From Rhabditophanes sp. KR3021 (Eukaryota; Nematoda; Chromadorea; Rhabditida; Alloionematidae), in the NCBI GenBank assembly GCA_963281155.1, contig CAUJLY010000006.1, positions 4,774,001 to 4,838,000 on the forward strand: a stretch of 64,000 nucleotides of DNA. Direction: 5' to 3'. Below, piece after piece: positions 10,958 to 24,162 of this stretch. Position 1 is the stretch's first letter. Every line of letters begins with the position of its first letter. The notes beneath the pieces are model-generated. The model was given only the letters and a program-made list of their open reading frames with translations. It ran no database searches and was not told where the DNA came from. A program made the translations under genes and the position numbers.

Positions 10958-11991
10958 ATGCTAAAAACATGTCGTTCCTGCAGGAAAAAACCCTTTTGTC
11001 AGGATCATAATCAAATTAAATTACTTAGCAAAGATAAAATTGATTCTCGTTTATGGTTAAATGAACATGTTCATACAAATTATCGTCCACAAAATATGTC
11101 CTTGAATCTTTGTCTTCGAAGTATTTTTCAGTGGAATAATGAAACTATAAATATTTGGAGTCATTTAATTGGATTCTTGTATTTTTCTTGGTTGCAATAT
11201 GATAGCAACTTTAATAAATTAGCGACTTTCGGAGCATCATTTCAAGATCACGCAATAGTTTCAATTTCTATTTTGGGATATCAAGTAAGTTTTGGGTGTC
11301 AACATGTCATACAATATATTCTATTTAGTCATGCATGCTCTTTTCAACATTATATCATATTTTTGGATGTATCAATTATGATGAACATAAGAAATGGTTA
11401 CAACTAGATGTATTTGGAATCTCCTGTGCTCTTTTGGGAGTTTATTTAGGAGGAATTTATACGTCATTTTTCTGTTTTGAAAATATACTAAAAAGATATT
11501 TATTAGGTTTATTGCTTATCTGTGCAGTGGCACTTTACATTCCTTTCAAAAGGGATTCATTAGATTTCAAATTATGGGAAAACTCAAGAGTTGGTGTATT
11601 GCAATGTGCATACATGGCAATCGTTGCTTTTGGAGTATATCCCACAATTCATTGGGTTCAGTTGTATGGAGGCTTCGAGTCACCACATGTTCAAAAATGG
11701 ACACCTGCTATACTTACATTGTATGCCTTTTTAGCTGGAGCTTTTTTCTTTTATGCTTCATTGCTCCCAGAAAGATTATCAGTAGGTACTTTTGATGTTG
11801 TTGGTTGTAGTCATCAATGGTGGCACTTATTAATTTTAATTGCTCTTGTAAAATGGCAAGCTGTGGGGCTAGACTTGTTAGAATATTACTACTCATCTAT
11901 TAATTCGTGCCAAATAGCTGCCGGTGATTTGCCATTTGATCACTTTGATATGAAAGAGAATCGAAACTTGACTGCTTATTTTGGCAATTGA
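10958..11991 (+). CDS. PAQR3: PAQR-family seven-pass membrane protein, PAQR3-like
   Basis: Exons 10958-11284 and 11329-11991 (44-nt intron) encode 329 aa, close to the length of human PAQR3. PAQR3 is a Golgi membrane protein that tethers Raf kinases and so lowers ERK signalling. Matches include NETINIWSHLIGF at the first membrane segment, SCMLFSTLYHIFGC, KWLQLDVFGIS, FGVYPTIHWVQLYGG and SHQWWHLL. The metal-binding residues of the PAQR fold (His in YHIF, Asp in LD, two His in SHQWWH) are all present. About seven hydrophobic segments can be counted. The N-terminus has a CxxCxxxPFCxxH stretch that I do not know from vertebrate PAQR3. Confidence 0.9.
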
Positions 11992-14900
11992 TATAATCAA
12001 CAAGTGTCTAACACTCTGTGTAACTGATTGCTGATCTCATTTTTGATGTAACTTATTATTTCATTAATTTATGCAAACATTTTATACCTAATCGTTTAGT
12101 GTTATCTTAATATTTATTAATAGCTTTTTATTGTTTATTACTATCAAATTTTCATCTTTATTTTTATGCAATGTTTACACAACACATAATTTCCCTTTAA
12201 ACAATGCATTTCTATATCTATCTTAAATTTACATATTTAAATCTATCTTAATTTTATATATTTAAATCCATCTTTATTTTCGAATACAATTATTACTGAT
12301 CTGTTATGAACAATAAACTTTTTTCATCTCTCTTGTCTACTTTGGTCAGATATCGGTTTAAGGAAGACAAATATGATAGAGTTAAATACCAAACATGTGT
12401 TTAATATGCTTTATTTGTACCAAAAGTTGATTCTATTTTATGTTGTTGTGGTCGAATGTGTATACTAGTAGGTCAAAGACATTTTTAAACGCTGTCGTGC
12501 AATACAAAATAATATACATTGATGTAATTTAGCTACTATCACCAAATACCATCAATTGAATAAAGTTGCTTTTTTATTATTTTTGCAATCAAAACAATTG
12601 TTGCGATCCTCTTTTCCTCTCATTTATTTTTTGTTATTTTTTACTTACATTCATTATTCATTTTTACTTTAAATCATATTTTTTTATTGACACATTTGTG
12701 ATCAAAGCCATTTATTGTTATTCATTAACAAATTAAGGCAAATAAATATTGTAATCACTCAGCTATCAAAATGGTATTTCCGGACAATTCATCGTTAAAG
12801 TCTTTTTTAAATCAAAAGATATGAGTCGGTAAACCTTAAGTTAAATATTATTTAATAGCTATATAAGACAAATAGATAACATTTTTTAGGGAAGTTGTTG
12901 ATGGAATGGATATTTTTCGTTTATACGTTATTGTGATAACTCAATTATCTACTAAAAACATTGTGTTATTGTACTTCGGGACTGAATATCATCCTATGAC
13001 CAATCAATCTTTTTTATTGATTATAATCTTATAAATTTATGGCTGGTAAGATTTTATCATAAATCCTTGATAAGAATAACTGATAAGTATCATTGACCAT
13101 TAACAAAAAATATTTGCCGACATCAAATTTAACTCGTTCGCAATTATCATAAACATATCAAGACTTAATGTAATATGAAGGCTTTGATTCTTTTTACATA
13201 TAGAGACCTATTTAAAATATATCTATTTGAGGTCTCACATAATTCATATCAAACTTCCAATTGTACTATTGTCTATATTTAAAAGGAATCAAAACGATAG
13301 ATATACCAATACATAAAGAACAATAGGGTTGTAGGAAGTTGCTAAAATATACTCCATCGTTCGTTCTTATATGTGACTATTTTTATGTATATTAATGTTA
13401 GTGCCGGTTAGAGCAGTGGTTGTTCTTTTAATACTATTTTGCATTCCCAGTTCGTCGAGTCTGCCAACCTCGTCTATATATTTTGTACATCGTCAAAACG
13501 ACCAGTATATCCTTCTCTTAACTAGCAAAATTAATTTTAGTTAGGAAATATACTACCCTTTTTGATACTTTATCTTTTTTTATAACTTCAAGTTATCTCT
13601 TACAACATATATTGTCTTGTCAAATGTTATCACTTTATCTTAATCATAGTTGTTTGGTAAGCATGACTTTTAATGTAGTTAGAAATAAGTATAATTTATA
13701 TAAAAACTCCCTTCTCATAAAAATAGATAATATAGGTATGTAATATAGTTTAGAAGAACATTTTAAACTCGCTTTGATAATCACCCATTTTATATTGAAA
13801 ATATACCGTTTTTATAAGATTGTGTGTGAGTTATAATATAAATTATACGCTCTTAATAATCCTTCTTTTTTTGCCTACGTCATGGTGCAAGCTTTTACTT
13901 ATTATAAACAAAATTATAATGTGTATGATATATACAATATATTCATTGTGTTATTGAAAACAATAATAAAAGATCTCCTAACATGAATGTAATTTTTAAA
14001 TCTGCATTAAACCGAATCAAGTCCACAATAAGTAGATGAAAATTTGATTTAAAACACTAAATGACTTTTATGTGACTCAGAACTATTTGACATTATATGA
14101 TTTAATAGTTTTAATGTGATTTGAAATCATTCATCGAACACCTTGCACTTTCGTATTATGCATCAACAATTGATGTTTTTTAGTTCCTCTGAATTGAATA
14201 ATGATGACACGAATATCTGTTGAACAAGTTTTGCCTTCCTACTATTCATTACTATCAAATTTTATGTAGATATTTGTTTCTTCCTCTATAATTCTAATGT
14301 TAAATATGTATTATATGCTACCTCACACATTCTCTTAATCACAATTGCAATATATAACGTTCAATTTTTTATCACATGTTACACAAAAAGTAATCTTTTA
14401 TATTATCCAACGATCAACGAATTTGAGAAGATATTAACATATCAATTGGTGGCATTAAGTAATTTATTTTATTGAAACAACTAATAATTGTCTACGGAAT
14501 TAGTATAACCTCAAAGTCGCTCTGAACAAGATATCTATTGAGATATTCGGTTATTATGTTAGTTATTAAAGAGTGTTTTTATACTTAATAAAATTCATTA
14601 TTTTTAAATTAATGTAACAAGGTTGCTTAATTGTAATTCCTTCTATTATTCATTTTTCACAGAGCAAGATTTTAGTGAATGGGATGAAGGAAATGAATAG
14701 TGCACTATTAGTATTTGTTACTTTTTAAACCTTTTTATTGCTTTCCTTGTTTTAATATAAAGGAACTTTTATGTTTATTTAATTGCATTTAAGGAAAAAT
14801 CTTGTTACTTTTATTAAATCCAATCATAAAACTTTGATTTCTTAATGACTAAATAAAATCCTTTTATATTTACTTACACTTTAATGGGTTTTCGGTTAAC

Positions 14901-15294
14901 TAAATTCATGTATATACAAATATTTTTGTTAAAAGCCGGGTAAAAATGTCTTAATTTTACGGATTATTTATTTTCGTTGAAAAGCCGCCTGATTGTTACT
15001 CAGGTTGCGCACAAATTAAGAAGACTTTTGATGTTTACATTTATTTGTTGTAGCGATAGTTTATTAAAAATAAGTAATAATATTTAATAATATTCTAGAA
15101 AGCCTCGTGTCGTCTATTTTATTTGAAATGTTTCTGTGTGACTTTATATTAATTACATTTTATTAAACATTACCATATTTAAGGAATGCAAAATTAACTA
15201 AGCAATTGATTAAAGGTTTATATTGGTAACGCACATTATTTTTGATATCATTCATTCTAAAAGCAAAATAGTGCGTAAAGTTTAAATGTAAAAA
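11992..15294. other. 3.3 kb gene-poor spacer with two weak exon-like fragments
   Basis: No confident gene. Two fragments look exon-like. The first is 12821-12828 plus 12900 onward (MSR|EVVDGMDIFRLY across a 71-nt GT-AG gap). The second is an acceptor TTTTTCACAG at about 14654-14663 followed by a short acidic frame EQDFSEWDEGNE and stop near 14700. I could not connect them. A short AT-rich tandem repeat lies at about 12216-12282. Confidence 0.4.
12216..12282. repeat. Short AT-rich tandem repeat, about 25-nt unit
   Basis: Two full copies and one partial copy of a unit resembling CTATCTTAATTTTATATATTTAAAT, with substitutions. It lies in the 3' flank of PAQR3. Confidence 0.5.
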
Positions 15295-18200
15295 ATGAAA
15301 GCAAAAAATAGCACAGGATCAATTAACAGTCATGGAAGAATATCTCTACGGCAAGTGCTGGAGGAAGCTGATTTGTTGGTGTAAGTTTTGATTGAAATAT
15401 ATTTAACATTATTGATACTTTAGATACGAGCAAAATTTGCAATTTCAATTAAAGCTTCGTCATGCAGGAGATATTGAATTTGTTGAGGAGCAGGATTTAT
15501 CATCAATCGGCATGAGTCGCCCAGAACAAAAAAGATTGAGAAAAGCATATGACAAGTATTACCCACCAAAATCATTTGTCGGAAAAATCAAAAACGTTTT
15601 TAGTAGTTCTAAAAATGATGGCAATGAACGTAAAGATAATGTCATTGAGCCCCTATTGAATAAGAATGAAAAGAACGAAGAAAAACATGTTATTTCGCCT
15701 GAAAAGATTACATTACTCAAAGAATTGGGAAAAGGAGAATTTGGGTCGGTTTATCAAGCAACATGGCATAATTTAAGCGATAGCTCTGGTACAACTGGAT
15801 CAACGCAAGTAGCCGTTAAATGTATTCTCCCAGAGAAGTTAATTGCTAATCCAACAAGTTTTTTGCAAGAAGCCGCAATCATGCACAAAATGGAACACGA
15901 AAATGTTGTTCGTCTTTTTGGGGTTGTATTAGATACAAAAAGTATTATGCTAGTCAGTGAATTAGCTCCTTGTGGTTCTTTGTTAGAATGTCTAAATAAA
16001 CCTGCGTTGAGAGATTCGTTTCCAGTTAATGTTTTGTGCGATTTCACAACTCAAATTGCAAAGGGGATGAATTACTTAGCAGGAGAAAGACTTCATCCAT
16101 CGCGATTTGGCATGTAGGAATATTTTGGCCTTTTCAACTACAAAGGTTAAAATATCTGATTTTGGATTAAGCCGTAGTTTGGGGATCGGAGAAGAATATT
16201 ATAAGGCGGAAATGACACCAACTCTTCGACTACCCATCGCGTGGTGTGCACCAGAGTGCATAAATTTGCTCAAATTTACTTCTGCTTCGGATATATGGAG
16301 TTATGCGGTCACAATTTGGGAAATGTTCTCATATGGTGAAAGTCCGTGGAATGGTTATAAGGGGTCAGAAATATTTGTTGCAGTAAATGAGAAGCGAGAA
16401 AAACTTTCATGCCCAAGTGCTTGTCCATCAGATCTGTATCAATTATTGTTGAAATGTTGGCGATATGAACCAGAAAGAAGACCGACATTTAAAAGTCTGA
16501 CAGAGAAACTGCCTGATGTTATGCCTCAACAATTACTGACTATTTCTGAGTGTCGTGATAAGCAGCCAGATCACTTGCAATTCGGCAAGAGTGAGATTAT
16601 TATTTTGATAGACAGGGCTCCAGCTGCATATCCAGATGGCTACTATTGGAGAGGAGCACTTAAAGATGGGCAAATTGGTCTATTCCGACCTATTGAAACA
16701 GTTGCTTATTTAGGAGCAGAAAATCCATCTGTCTCTTATACGATTTTGCAATCAACGCCAATCATTGTTCCCCCTGTTGAAAAGAAAGGGACGAATAATG
16801 AAAAAGAAAAGAAGAAGAAACTATTGATAAGTGAACCACAGGGTGATTTGAGGCATACTTGTCACGTAGGAATTGATGGTAGAAGCTTTGGTTTATTACA
16901 AGTATGTTTTTAAAAATTTAAAAGCAATTATATTATGATGTTTATTATTTTCAGATTGATAAAAATGATCTTTCAAAAGCATTGCCTCCATCACTTTCCA
17001 CTTTTAATCAAAATTCGAGGCATTCTCCATTGCACACTAGCGGTTCTAGTACCTGTAGCAGCGAGCATTCTATTCAGCGCTTATCCGGTTCTCAAGTCAC
17101 GTCATCAACATTTAATCCTTCTTCTTTAAAGACAATTATGCGTTCACCACCAGCATTGCCACCGAAGCCAGTTCATAGAACCCCACTACCATTGCCTACT
17201 CCATCTGCTCCTCCATTTTCAGGAACAAGCACAATGGAACGTAGTACTACAGTTTCATTCAAAGGCGAAAAATCCGGCAATTCTTCGCCAACTTTGTCTA
17301 GGCAATATCCAGAATCATTTCAAGCGACTTATGAAAGACATTCTATTCCTAATTCTGATGAAGAAGAACAAGCAATTGTCTACAGCATGGCTCATGATAT
17401 TACAAACTTTACTTTATCCTCATTGAATGACTATAAAGACGATGACGTTTTTGTCTTGACTAAGCAGGATTATTCAAAAATGAGACAAGACAATTTCAGA
17501 GAACAAGCGAAAGGATCAAATAAAGTAATTGTAGGGCCAAACAACCCAGTTGAAATTCCTTCGTTAAAGTTGATGTCTGATGGTGAACTTCAAAAATGGG
17601 ACAAAAAAGTTGAAAAAAAGCACGAAGAAGTGAAACGCAAATTAAGCAAAGAACTTGAAAAGGAAAAAAGTAAAAGAAAGAATAGTAGCAATGATAGTAC
17701 TGAAAAGAGCAATAACAATGACAAAGAACCACCTTCATTATATAAGTTAACGGCGAGTACAACTAAGAATTTTGAACCTGAGTGGACAGAGGAAGCCCAA
17801 AGAGCCTACAAATTGCTAGTTCAATGCGGGGACCGGTTAAAGACGACTTCTCCGATTCCGGAACCTGCTCCAAGGATGAGAATTATTGAAACCAAAATTG
17901 GTATGTTTATTTTCCGATTTAAATGTGTTATGTCTGTTTTTTATTTTATTTATTTTTTCTGCGATTTTAGAACAGCCACCTATTTCAAATGGAAAAGAAA
18001 ATACGGAAGAGAGTCATACGCATCGACTAAGTAGTTTTTCTTCTGTTAATTCTTCTGATACTGATATTACCGTTGTTACTATTGTCAATACCAACGAACC
18101 CTCAAACATTCCTAGAATGTGCCATTCAGTAACAATAAATCGGTCAAATTCACCAATTTCCGAATTTTTCGGTCATTCAAACAGATTTTCAACTGGAACC

Positions 18201-18359
18201 TTACCAAACAACCAAATTTCAAGAATCCCGATGCCATGTGAAGATGACGAGGATTCAGTTTCTCCTTTACGTACTCTTAAAAATGCCGCAATTGTTCCTC
18301 CTCGATTTACCAAAAAAGCTATTCCTCCCCCTGTTCCTCCTAAACCACGAGCAAAGTAA
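15295..18359 (+). CDS. TNK2: ACK/TNK2-type non-receptor tyrosine kinase (frame broken once)
   Basis: Cytoplasmic tyrosine kinase of the ACK family (C. elegans ARK-1 and SID-3), linked to Cdc42, endocytosis and EGFR signalling. Exons 15295-15380, 15424-16901, 16955-17900 and 17971-18359, about 965 aa. Domains in order: SAM-like N-terminus (about 1-65, ending IGMSRPEQKRLRKAYDKYY); kinase about 120-390 with GKGEFGSVY, VAVK, HRDLACRN, DFGLSR and WCAPEC; SH3 about 407-467; CRIB-like ISEPQGDLRHTCHVGIDG about 496-515; long Ser/Pro-rich tail with basic/coiled KELEKEK repeats; C-terminal PPPVPPKP, an SH3 ligand. One extra base at 16091-16094 puts HRDLACRN out of frame with the N-terminal half; both sides are otherwise well conserved. 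I see no UBA domain at the end. The family call is firm; intactness is uncertain. Confidence 0.9.
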
Positions 18360-21300
18360 GATAATACAATAAAGTGGTCTCAACTAATGTTTCAACTTTT
18401 AGATTACTATCAACTTCATCCTAATGTTTCTCACCCATTTTAAACTACAGGTAATACCAAATTGTTCCTGACATCCATACATAATTTTAACTTTTATCTT
18501 ACAATTTAATAAATACATAGACTTATAAGTACTTTTTAGTGCGTTAAAATAAAGATAACAACCATTTTTGTATGCAAACATAAATTATTTTAATGTTCTA
18601 TTAGTATACATTTATAATTTGTTTTATATACTTTTTGTAATGTTTTAATCAGATCTATTAATTTTATTGTAATCAAATAAATTCTTCTTCAAGTAATATC
18701 TTGTAATTTAAAGTATGAAGTTGCTTAATGTGTGGTATTATGAAGTAAAAAATTGGTGTAGTTATACAATTGGTAGATATGAAAAAAGAACCGCATTTTA
18801 ATGTTCTATAGTTGATCATATGCTTTCAATAATAATACAGCCTAGCGTGCTAATATACATACGATCTTAAGCTTTTGGTGTTTTAAAGTTGTATTTAAAA
18901 TAAACAATTTATTTTAAAAATGATTCGTTACAAATAAACTGTAAGTGCGCTATTATGTATTTTTCTCAGATCCATTCCAACGGTCATTTGCCTTGCTATT
19001 AATCATGTGAACTGACATTTTGTAAATCAAATTTTTCGGCCATTCTTTAAATATTTCGTTTTTGTACATATTTTTGTTAACACATCCTTTCATTAACACT
19101 TGTCAACAAACAACTGTACATATGTTTAAATTTTGTTTTATCTACAACATCACAAAATAATAATATATTTTGATATGTAAATATCTTGCATATCTTACAC
19201 ATCTTATATATTTTAGTTTAGAGTGCTGAAACTTAGTGACTGTTGAAAAAGTATAGTCAAAATGAAATATGAAGGTAAATGTCTTTAAGCCTTTGTCACC
19301 ATTTCCCGTAATCACATTAAAACATAAACTTTATTTAATTATAATACAATAAATATATATAATAGTCAGCTTGATCTGAAATTATTTCATTTTGTCAAAT
19401 ATTCCACATATTTTACTCGAATATTTAGCGTTTTGATAAACTGTATAATTTATAAGATTAAATGAGTTGGCTTTGTAAACATCAAATCCAATTTACGACT
19501 ATATTTTTAACCTTAACTTAACCCTAATTATTACCTAAAGACAAACTTTTTAAAAACTATACACTACATATTATCTATAACTTTATAAACTGTGTTATGC
19601 TACATCCATTTTTATTATGAAAAAGAATTCAACACCTATCTATTTAAAATCTAGTCGTGCAAACTCATTTTTTACACTTTTAGAAACTTAGGTATTGTGC
19701 AAATCATTGTACTATGTAATTTTCCATTATAAGATATACAAAAACAAGTAATGCAAAAACAATGGTCTTTTTTGTTAAAAAAGTGCGATAACTCGTGATA
19801 ACCTTGTCATTATGCTCACTTAATTATAAATAATAAAATTACAGTTGTTTTACTATTTTTAATTAAATTGTTTTGTCATTTAATTATTGTATCATTTTTT
19901 ATTTTCCTAAATAATGACGTATTCTATATCTATGTTATTTAACAGATGCTGTCATTATTAAGGTAAGTAAGTATCGTTAGTATTGTAAGCATTGTTATGG
20001 TATATAAATGATAAAGTTTTAAAGACTCTTCTTTAATTAGAATAGACGCAAAGATTGTGTAACAATATTGTCTGTGTACAGGTAATAACAGACGCGACAT
20101 CGCATACACTTTACTTAGCTCAATCATTTTTATTGGGCCAAGAATAAAGTCTGTCTTTTATATCCACTAAACTTTATAAGTTATACCTCTCACTAGTTAC
20201 CAACAACCTTTTAGGTATTAAGACAGTTTTGTTTGCGATAACTACTACGACAAGCACCGTTTGGACGCGGAAAGAGCTCTTTATATTTCTATACATTTGA
20301 CTAGGACTAGCCATTGATGACTCGATGAATTGTCTTTTTTGTATTTGTATAATTCCGGTGATTACAAGCAATCATATTCTATTCATTTGTTGATAACACA
20401 ATATATCATTCATCAACATTTAAATATATCATTTATGAACATGTATATATTATCACAATTTTCCATTCATATCCTTTCCATTACATTTTATCGAATTTTG
20501 ACCTCAATTGCTTAAAGCTGGATCGCCACTGTCTTTTGTGACATATCTCTAAATTCATTCACATTACTTCACACTTTCCTTTCAATTTAATGATAATTGT
20601 TTCTTTGATTTCCCTGATATATTTTAGTTTGGCAGTAATATTTATGAGATACGTGTTACATATAAACTATCCCTTTTAAGACATCCCATCGGTATATCCA
20701 TGCAAATAAATGGTTAAATATGTTTGACCACGTTATTTCCTAACAATTTGTTCGTGATTTATAAATTACCCTTTGAACATCCAAATGAATCATCTTTCTT
20801 TTTAAATCGCTTAATTTTAAATAAAATACAATACAAAAAGCTGTTTGAAAATGTTTATACTTTTTTGTCTATGTTGGTACCGGTGATTTCTAAATATACA
20901 AAATTAAACCTTAACTATTGTGATCGCAATTATCTTTGTCCTTCAAATTACCAATACTTTTATACTAATCTTGATCACATAGCACACTTTCAACAAAAAG
21001 AACTTTTAATAATATTATTTTGGTCCTTGGTAAAAATATTGTCGCTTATAATTTTCTCACAACATTCGTCCAGATAATACCGTCATAATCTATTTTTGGT
21101 ATTTAGTTCGTTTTTGAATATGTTAACTTTTTTAAAAAAATAGCGAAATATCTAACTATTGAGTCATTTTTTCTTTCATACATGTATAATACATTAATAT
21201 TCTTAGTATTTATTTATCATTTAGACTGTAATAAAATAGTTTACTAAACTAGCTGAACACGCGGCTTTGCCACGTTAAGTCTCATAGTGTCTCAGGCTGG

Positions 21301-21689
21301 ATACTCATTTTTTAAACAAATGATCTATTCTTAGATTTTGAAAGTAATAATTTATAATCAAATTATTCTTTTATCATTATTATATTATTGTCATGTTTTT
21401 TATATTCTATGTATTTTTACAATCACTTGCAACTTTTGTGCAGCTCACAGAGTGATAATATTCTAATTGTTTCTTTGAGGCAACTTTGGAATGACTTATT
21501 ATATTTACCCTAACTTGTAATCACTTCTATCTCAATCATACTTTATTTTTTATTAAAAGAAAACACATTATTATTTTAAATGTACTACTTCATGTTGAAA
21601 ATGAATACGTGAGACGTATAAAATACAAAATTATTAGAGGACTTCTTTAAACACAATGTTATCAGTAACATTTGTTTGAATCATTCTGT
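18360..21689. other. Gene-poor AT-rich spacer
   Basis: No convincing gene. A 118-codon open frame at 20724-21077 (plus) begins at TTG, is Leu/Asn/Phe/Tyr-rich and matches nothing I know. A GC-richer block at about 20190-20300 reads on the minus strand as a short frame with two cysteines, but no complete gene could be built. Near 21243-21275 lies AACTAGCTGAACACGCGGCT, which recalls short terminal or tail sequences of dispersed animal repeats. Confidence 0.45.
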
Positions 21690-21699
21690 AATTAGGAGT

Positions 21700-22850
21700 A
21701 GAAATAAGAAGATATTTTGGGACTTGACTCTTGATAAACCGACGTAAAGTTATTCATGAGTGAAGCAATCCTTTGCTAAATACGAGGCTAACATGAGAAA
21801 GAGTCAAACCTTGTGACTTGTTGGTTGTTATTGCCTAAGCCAATCTTACTGCAATTGTTTTCTTGAAAAGGTAGACGGAAAGTCTTTTCTAGGAGACATT
21901 AAAATGATTCTTGGAATCAAAACAGTTTCACCAATTCGTGTATTAACAAGTGCTGGCATGTAAGAAATTTTGAATTTATTTCTTTGACCAAGAGCCGTGT
22001 CTCATTGCAAACTCTGTTTCTGATGTCCAAGTTCCTTAAGACTGTTACAATGCAATTAAGTCTCAAATTATAAACTGGCATTCCATTTGGAGTCAAGCTG
22101 CTTACACATTCAATAGGGAAATTTTGAATATCATCAGCAACTGAAGGATCTGATTGTAGGAGATCAGAAAACAGCAAAGTCACAATTTCTCCAGTAACAA
22201 TTTGGTCCAAACTGTATCGTTGATTGCATCCACAGCTTTGTTTGTTGGGGCCAAAATAACAGAAGTAAATCTATCAGCTGAATTTTGATCCTGATTTTCA
22301 AAAACATCTTTTATCAATGTATCCAACCACCCATTTGTTAAACATAGGAGCTTTATCAATTACGAGAGCGTCTGCTTCAAGTAACAACTTTACTTTTTCG
22401 GTTGATATTTGACAATGGGACATTGTCATGCAAAGTGTCCAGAAGATAGCAAAGTTGCAATTATACCAGTACTTGCAGAATATGCTGCTATTTTATTATC
22501 ACCACGCAACAAATAGTACGAAGTCAGATACACAAATGTTTTGCCACATCCAGCTGGTTCTTGCAAAAAGAATGCACATTGCCCTGATTGCTCATTTACT
22601 AAAGCAATGATTTTATCAATAAACTCCTCTTATCCTGGATTGGCTTTTTCATACATTTGACGGCCGACATTTAACAATTCTTGAGGATCTTCAACAAAAT
22701 TTAAGTCAACTTCTGCAATGTTATAATTTGGCAAATCCATTGGACCACGAGAACTGTTGGCACTCAAACCTGATCTAATACCATACAAAACCTATTGAAT
22801 GGCTCTTCTTGGTTTTGATATTTCCTTTCATAATCAGTAAATGTGGTCAT
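21700..22850 (-). mobile_element. Decayed Helitron/PIF1-type helicase remnant
   Basis: Read on the minus strand from about 22850 to 21715, fragments in several frames match PIF1-like helicases of Helitron rolling-circle transposons in the right order. They are a pre-helicase MDLPNYN block; a Walker A region (CAFFLQEPAGCGKTFVY, Gly replaced by Glu before PAGCGKT); ASTGIIATLL; a degraded Walker B (LVIDKAPM in place of a DEAPM type); FPIECVSSLTPNGMP; NCIVTVLRNLDIRN; ETVLIPRI; and the terminal LYVGLSRVKS. Stops and frameshifts interrupt the frame repeatedly (for example after Ile-Val-Asn-type linkers and before the last motif), so it is a pseudogene. I found no Rep/HUH domain and no certain Helitron ends; it could be a free PIF1 pseudogene, but motif wording favours Helitron. 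Confidence 0.8.
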
Positions 22851-24162
22851 TGCAACACTACACATCGATTTCTAATTTCCAACCCCTCGGCTACACTCTT
22901 TATAATGAAAAAAATGGTGTCTTAGAATTTTTTCTTCTTTGAATGCCGTTAATTTTAACAATTTGATGCGCTCATTAAAAAGCTGAAATCCTATGCTTAT
23001 ATTTACTTATAATTGATAGTATTCATGCTGTTTATTTAAATACTACTAATATTAAAGATATTAGAGCAGTTAATATTTGTGTGCTATCAACACTAATGCA
23101 CCAAGCTATGATCTTTTGTCTTTAGGAAAAATAATATTTGGGTCGATGATCCTACAGCAAATAACCTTTCTTATGACATGCATTGCATTTTTTTATTGTT
23201 AAGTTTCTTATTTATTTTAAATATCATTATATTTGTTTAATTATTAGATTGTTGAATTATTAAATTGCAATAGGAGAATATCAGTTTCAAATATTCTAAG
23301 AATTCTATATACATTGATACACTTAACGGTATAAAAAGCTTGACGATCGTGATTAATACTATTAGATCATATATTATTAATTTATTATAATCAGATGCAT
23401 TACGTTTCCGATTAAATGTTTATAATGAAACAAAAATATGACATATATTTGATAAGGACGTTATATAACATTTATCCTTGATTTCAAAAAGATTATTTTG
23501 ATGAAGACAAAAATGTGGCTCATTTTATTAGTCTATTTGCAAATTAAATTTTATGTATTTATATCCGTTACAATTCATTAATTACACATTAGTTTTTATA
23601 TATTAACACATTATTAAAGAGCAATTTGTGCAGATAGTTGTAGTTTAAATTGAATTTATTTTGTAATTAAACCGTGATCTCCCAATCAAAGTCTTCTATA
23701 CTGAATTTTAGTAAATAAGTATCACATAAAAACAAATATTCGAAATTCCATTCACAAAAGTAATTTGTCATTTTTGTTCATTTGTTTATACAATTTTGTA
23801 AACAATCTTTATTCGATTACTTTTATAAAGGATAAACAAAACATTTTCAAATATACATTTATATCATAAAATAGCAGTTCCAAAATAAGTCCATACACTT
23901 TTTTACTTTTTGACATTGACATATGCAATGCAAAAGTTTTATACCTGTCGCGATGCGGCGAAATAAAGTGTTTGACTTATATGAACTATATTATACCACT
24001 TTATAATACAAATTTGATTGAATATGTATAATCAATTTTAGAATCTATTCAAACATTTATACAACTAACTATATCTTTGTTGATCGGCTTACGTTTTTTG
24101 TTATAGTAAATGCAAACTATCTTGTTTGATCAACCATTTTGACAATTTTATTTTTAGATGTC
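22851..24162. other. AT-rich spacer upstream of the KIND-FERM-PDZ gene
   Basis: No gene seen. TTTTATTTTTAG ends at 24157, 5 nt before the chosen ATG at 24163, and looks like a trans-splice or 5' UTR acceptor. Confidence 0.5.

Noticed and set aside
13395..13460. tRNA-like stretch (GGTTAGAGCAGTGG ... CTTTTAATA ... GTCGAGTCTG)
   Set aside because: The D-arm and anticodon-loop wording recalls tRNA-Lys, but acceptor and T stems do not pair. At most a degenerate or SINE-derived fragment.
20724..21077. 118-codon plus-strand frame in the 18-24 kb spacer
   Set aside because: Non-ATG start, chance-like Leu/Asn/Phe/Tyr composition, no motif. One such frame is roughly what a 64 kb AT-rich window should give by chance.
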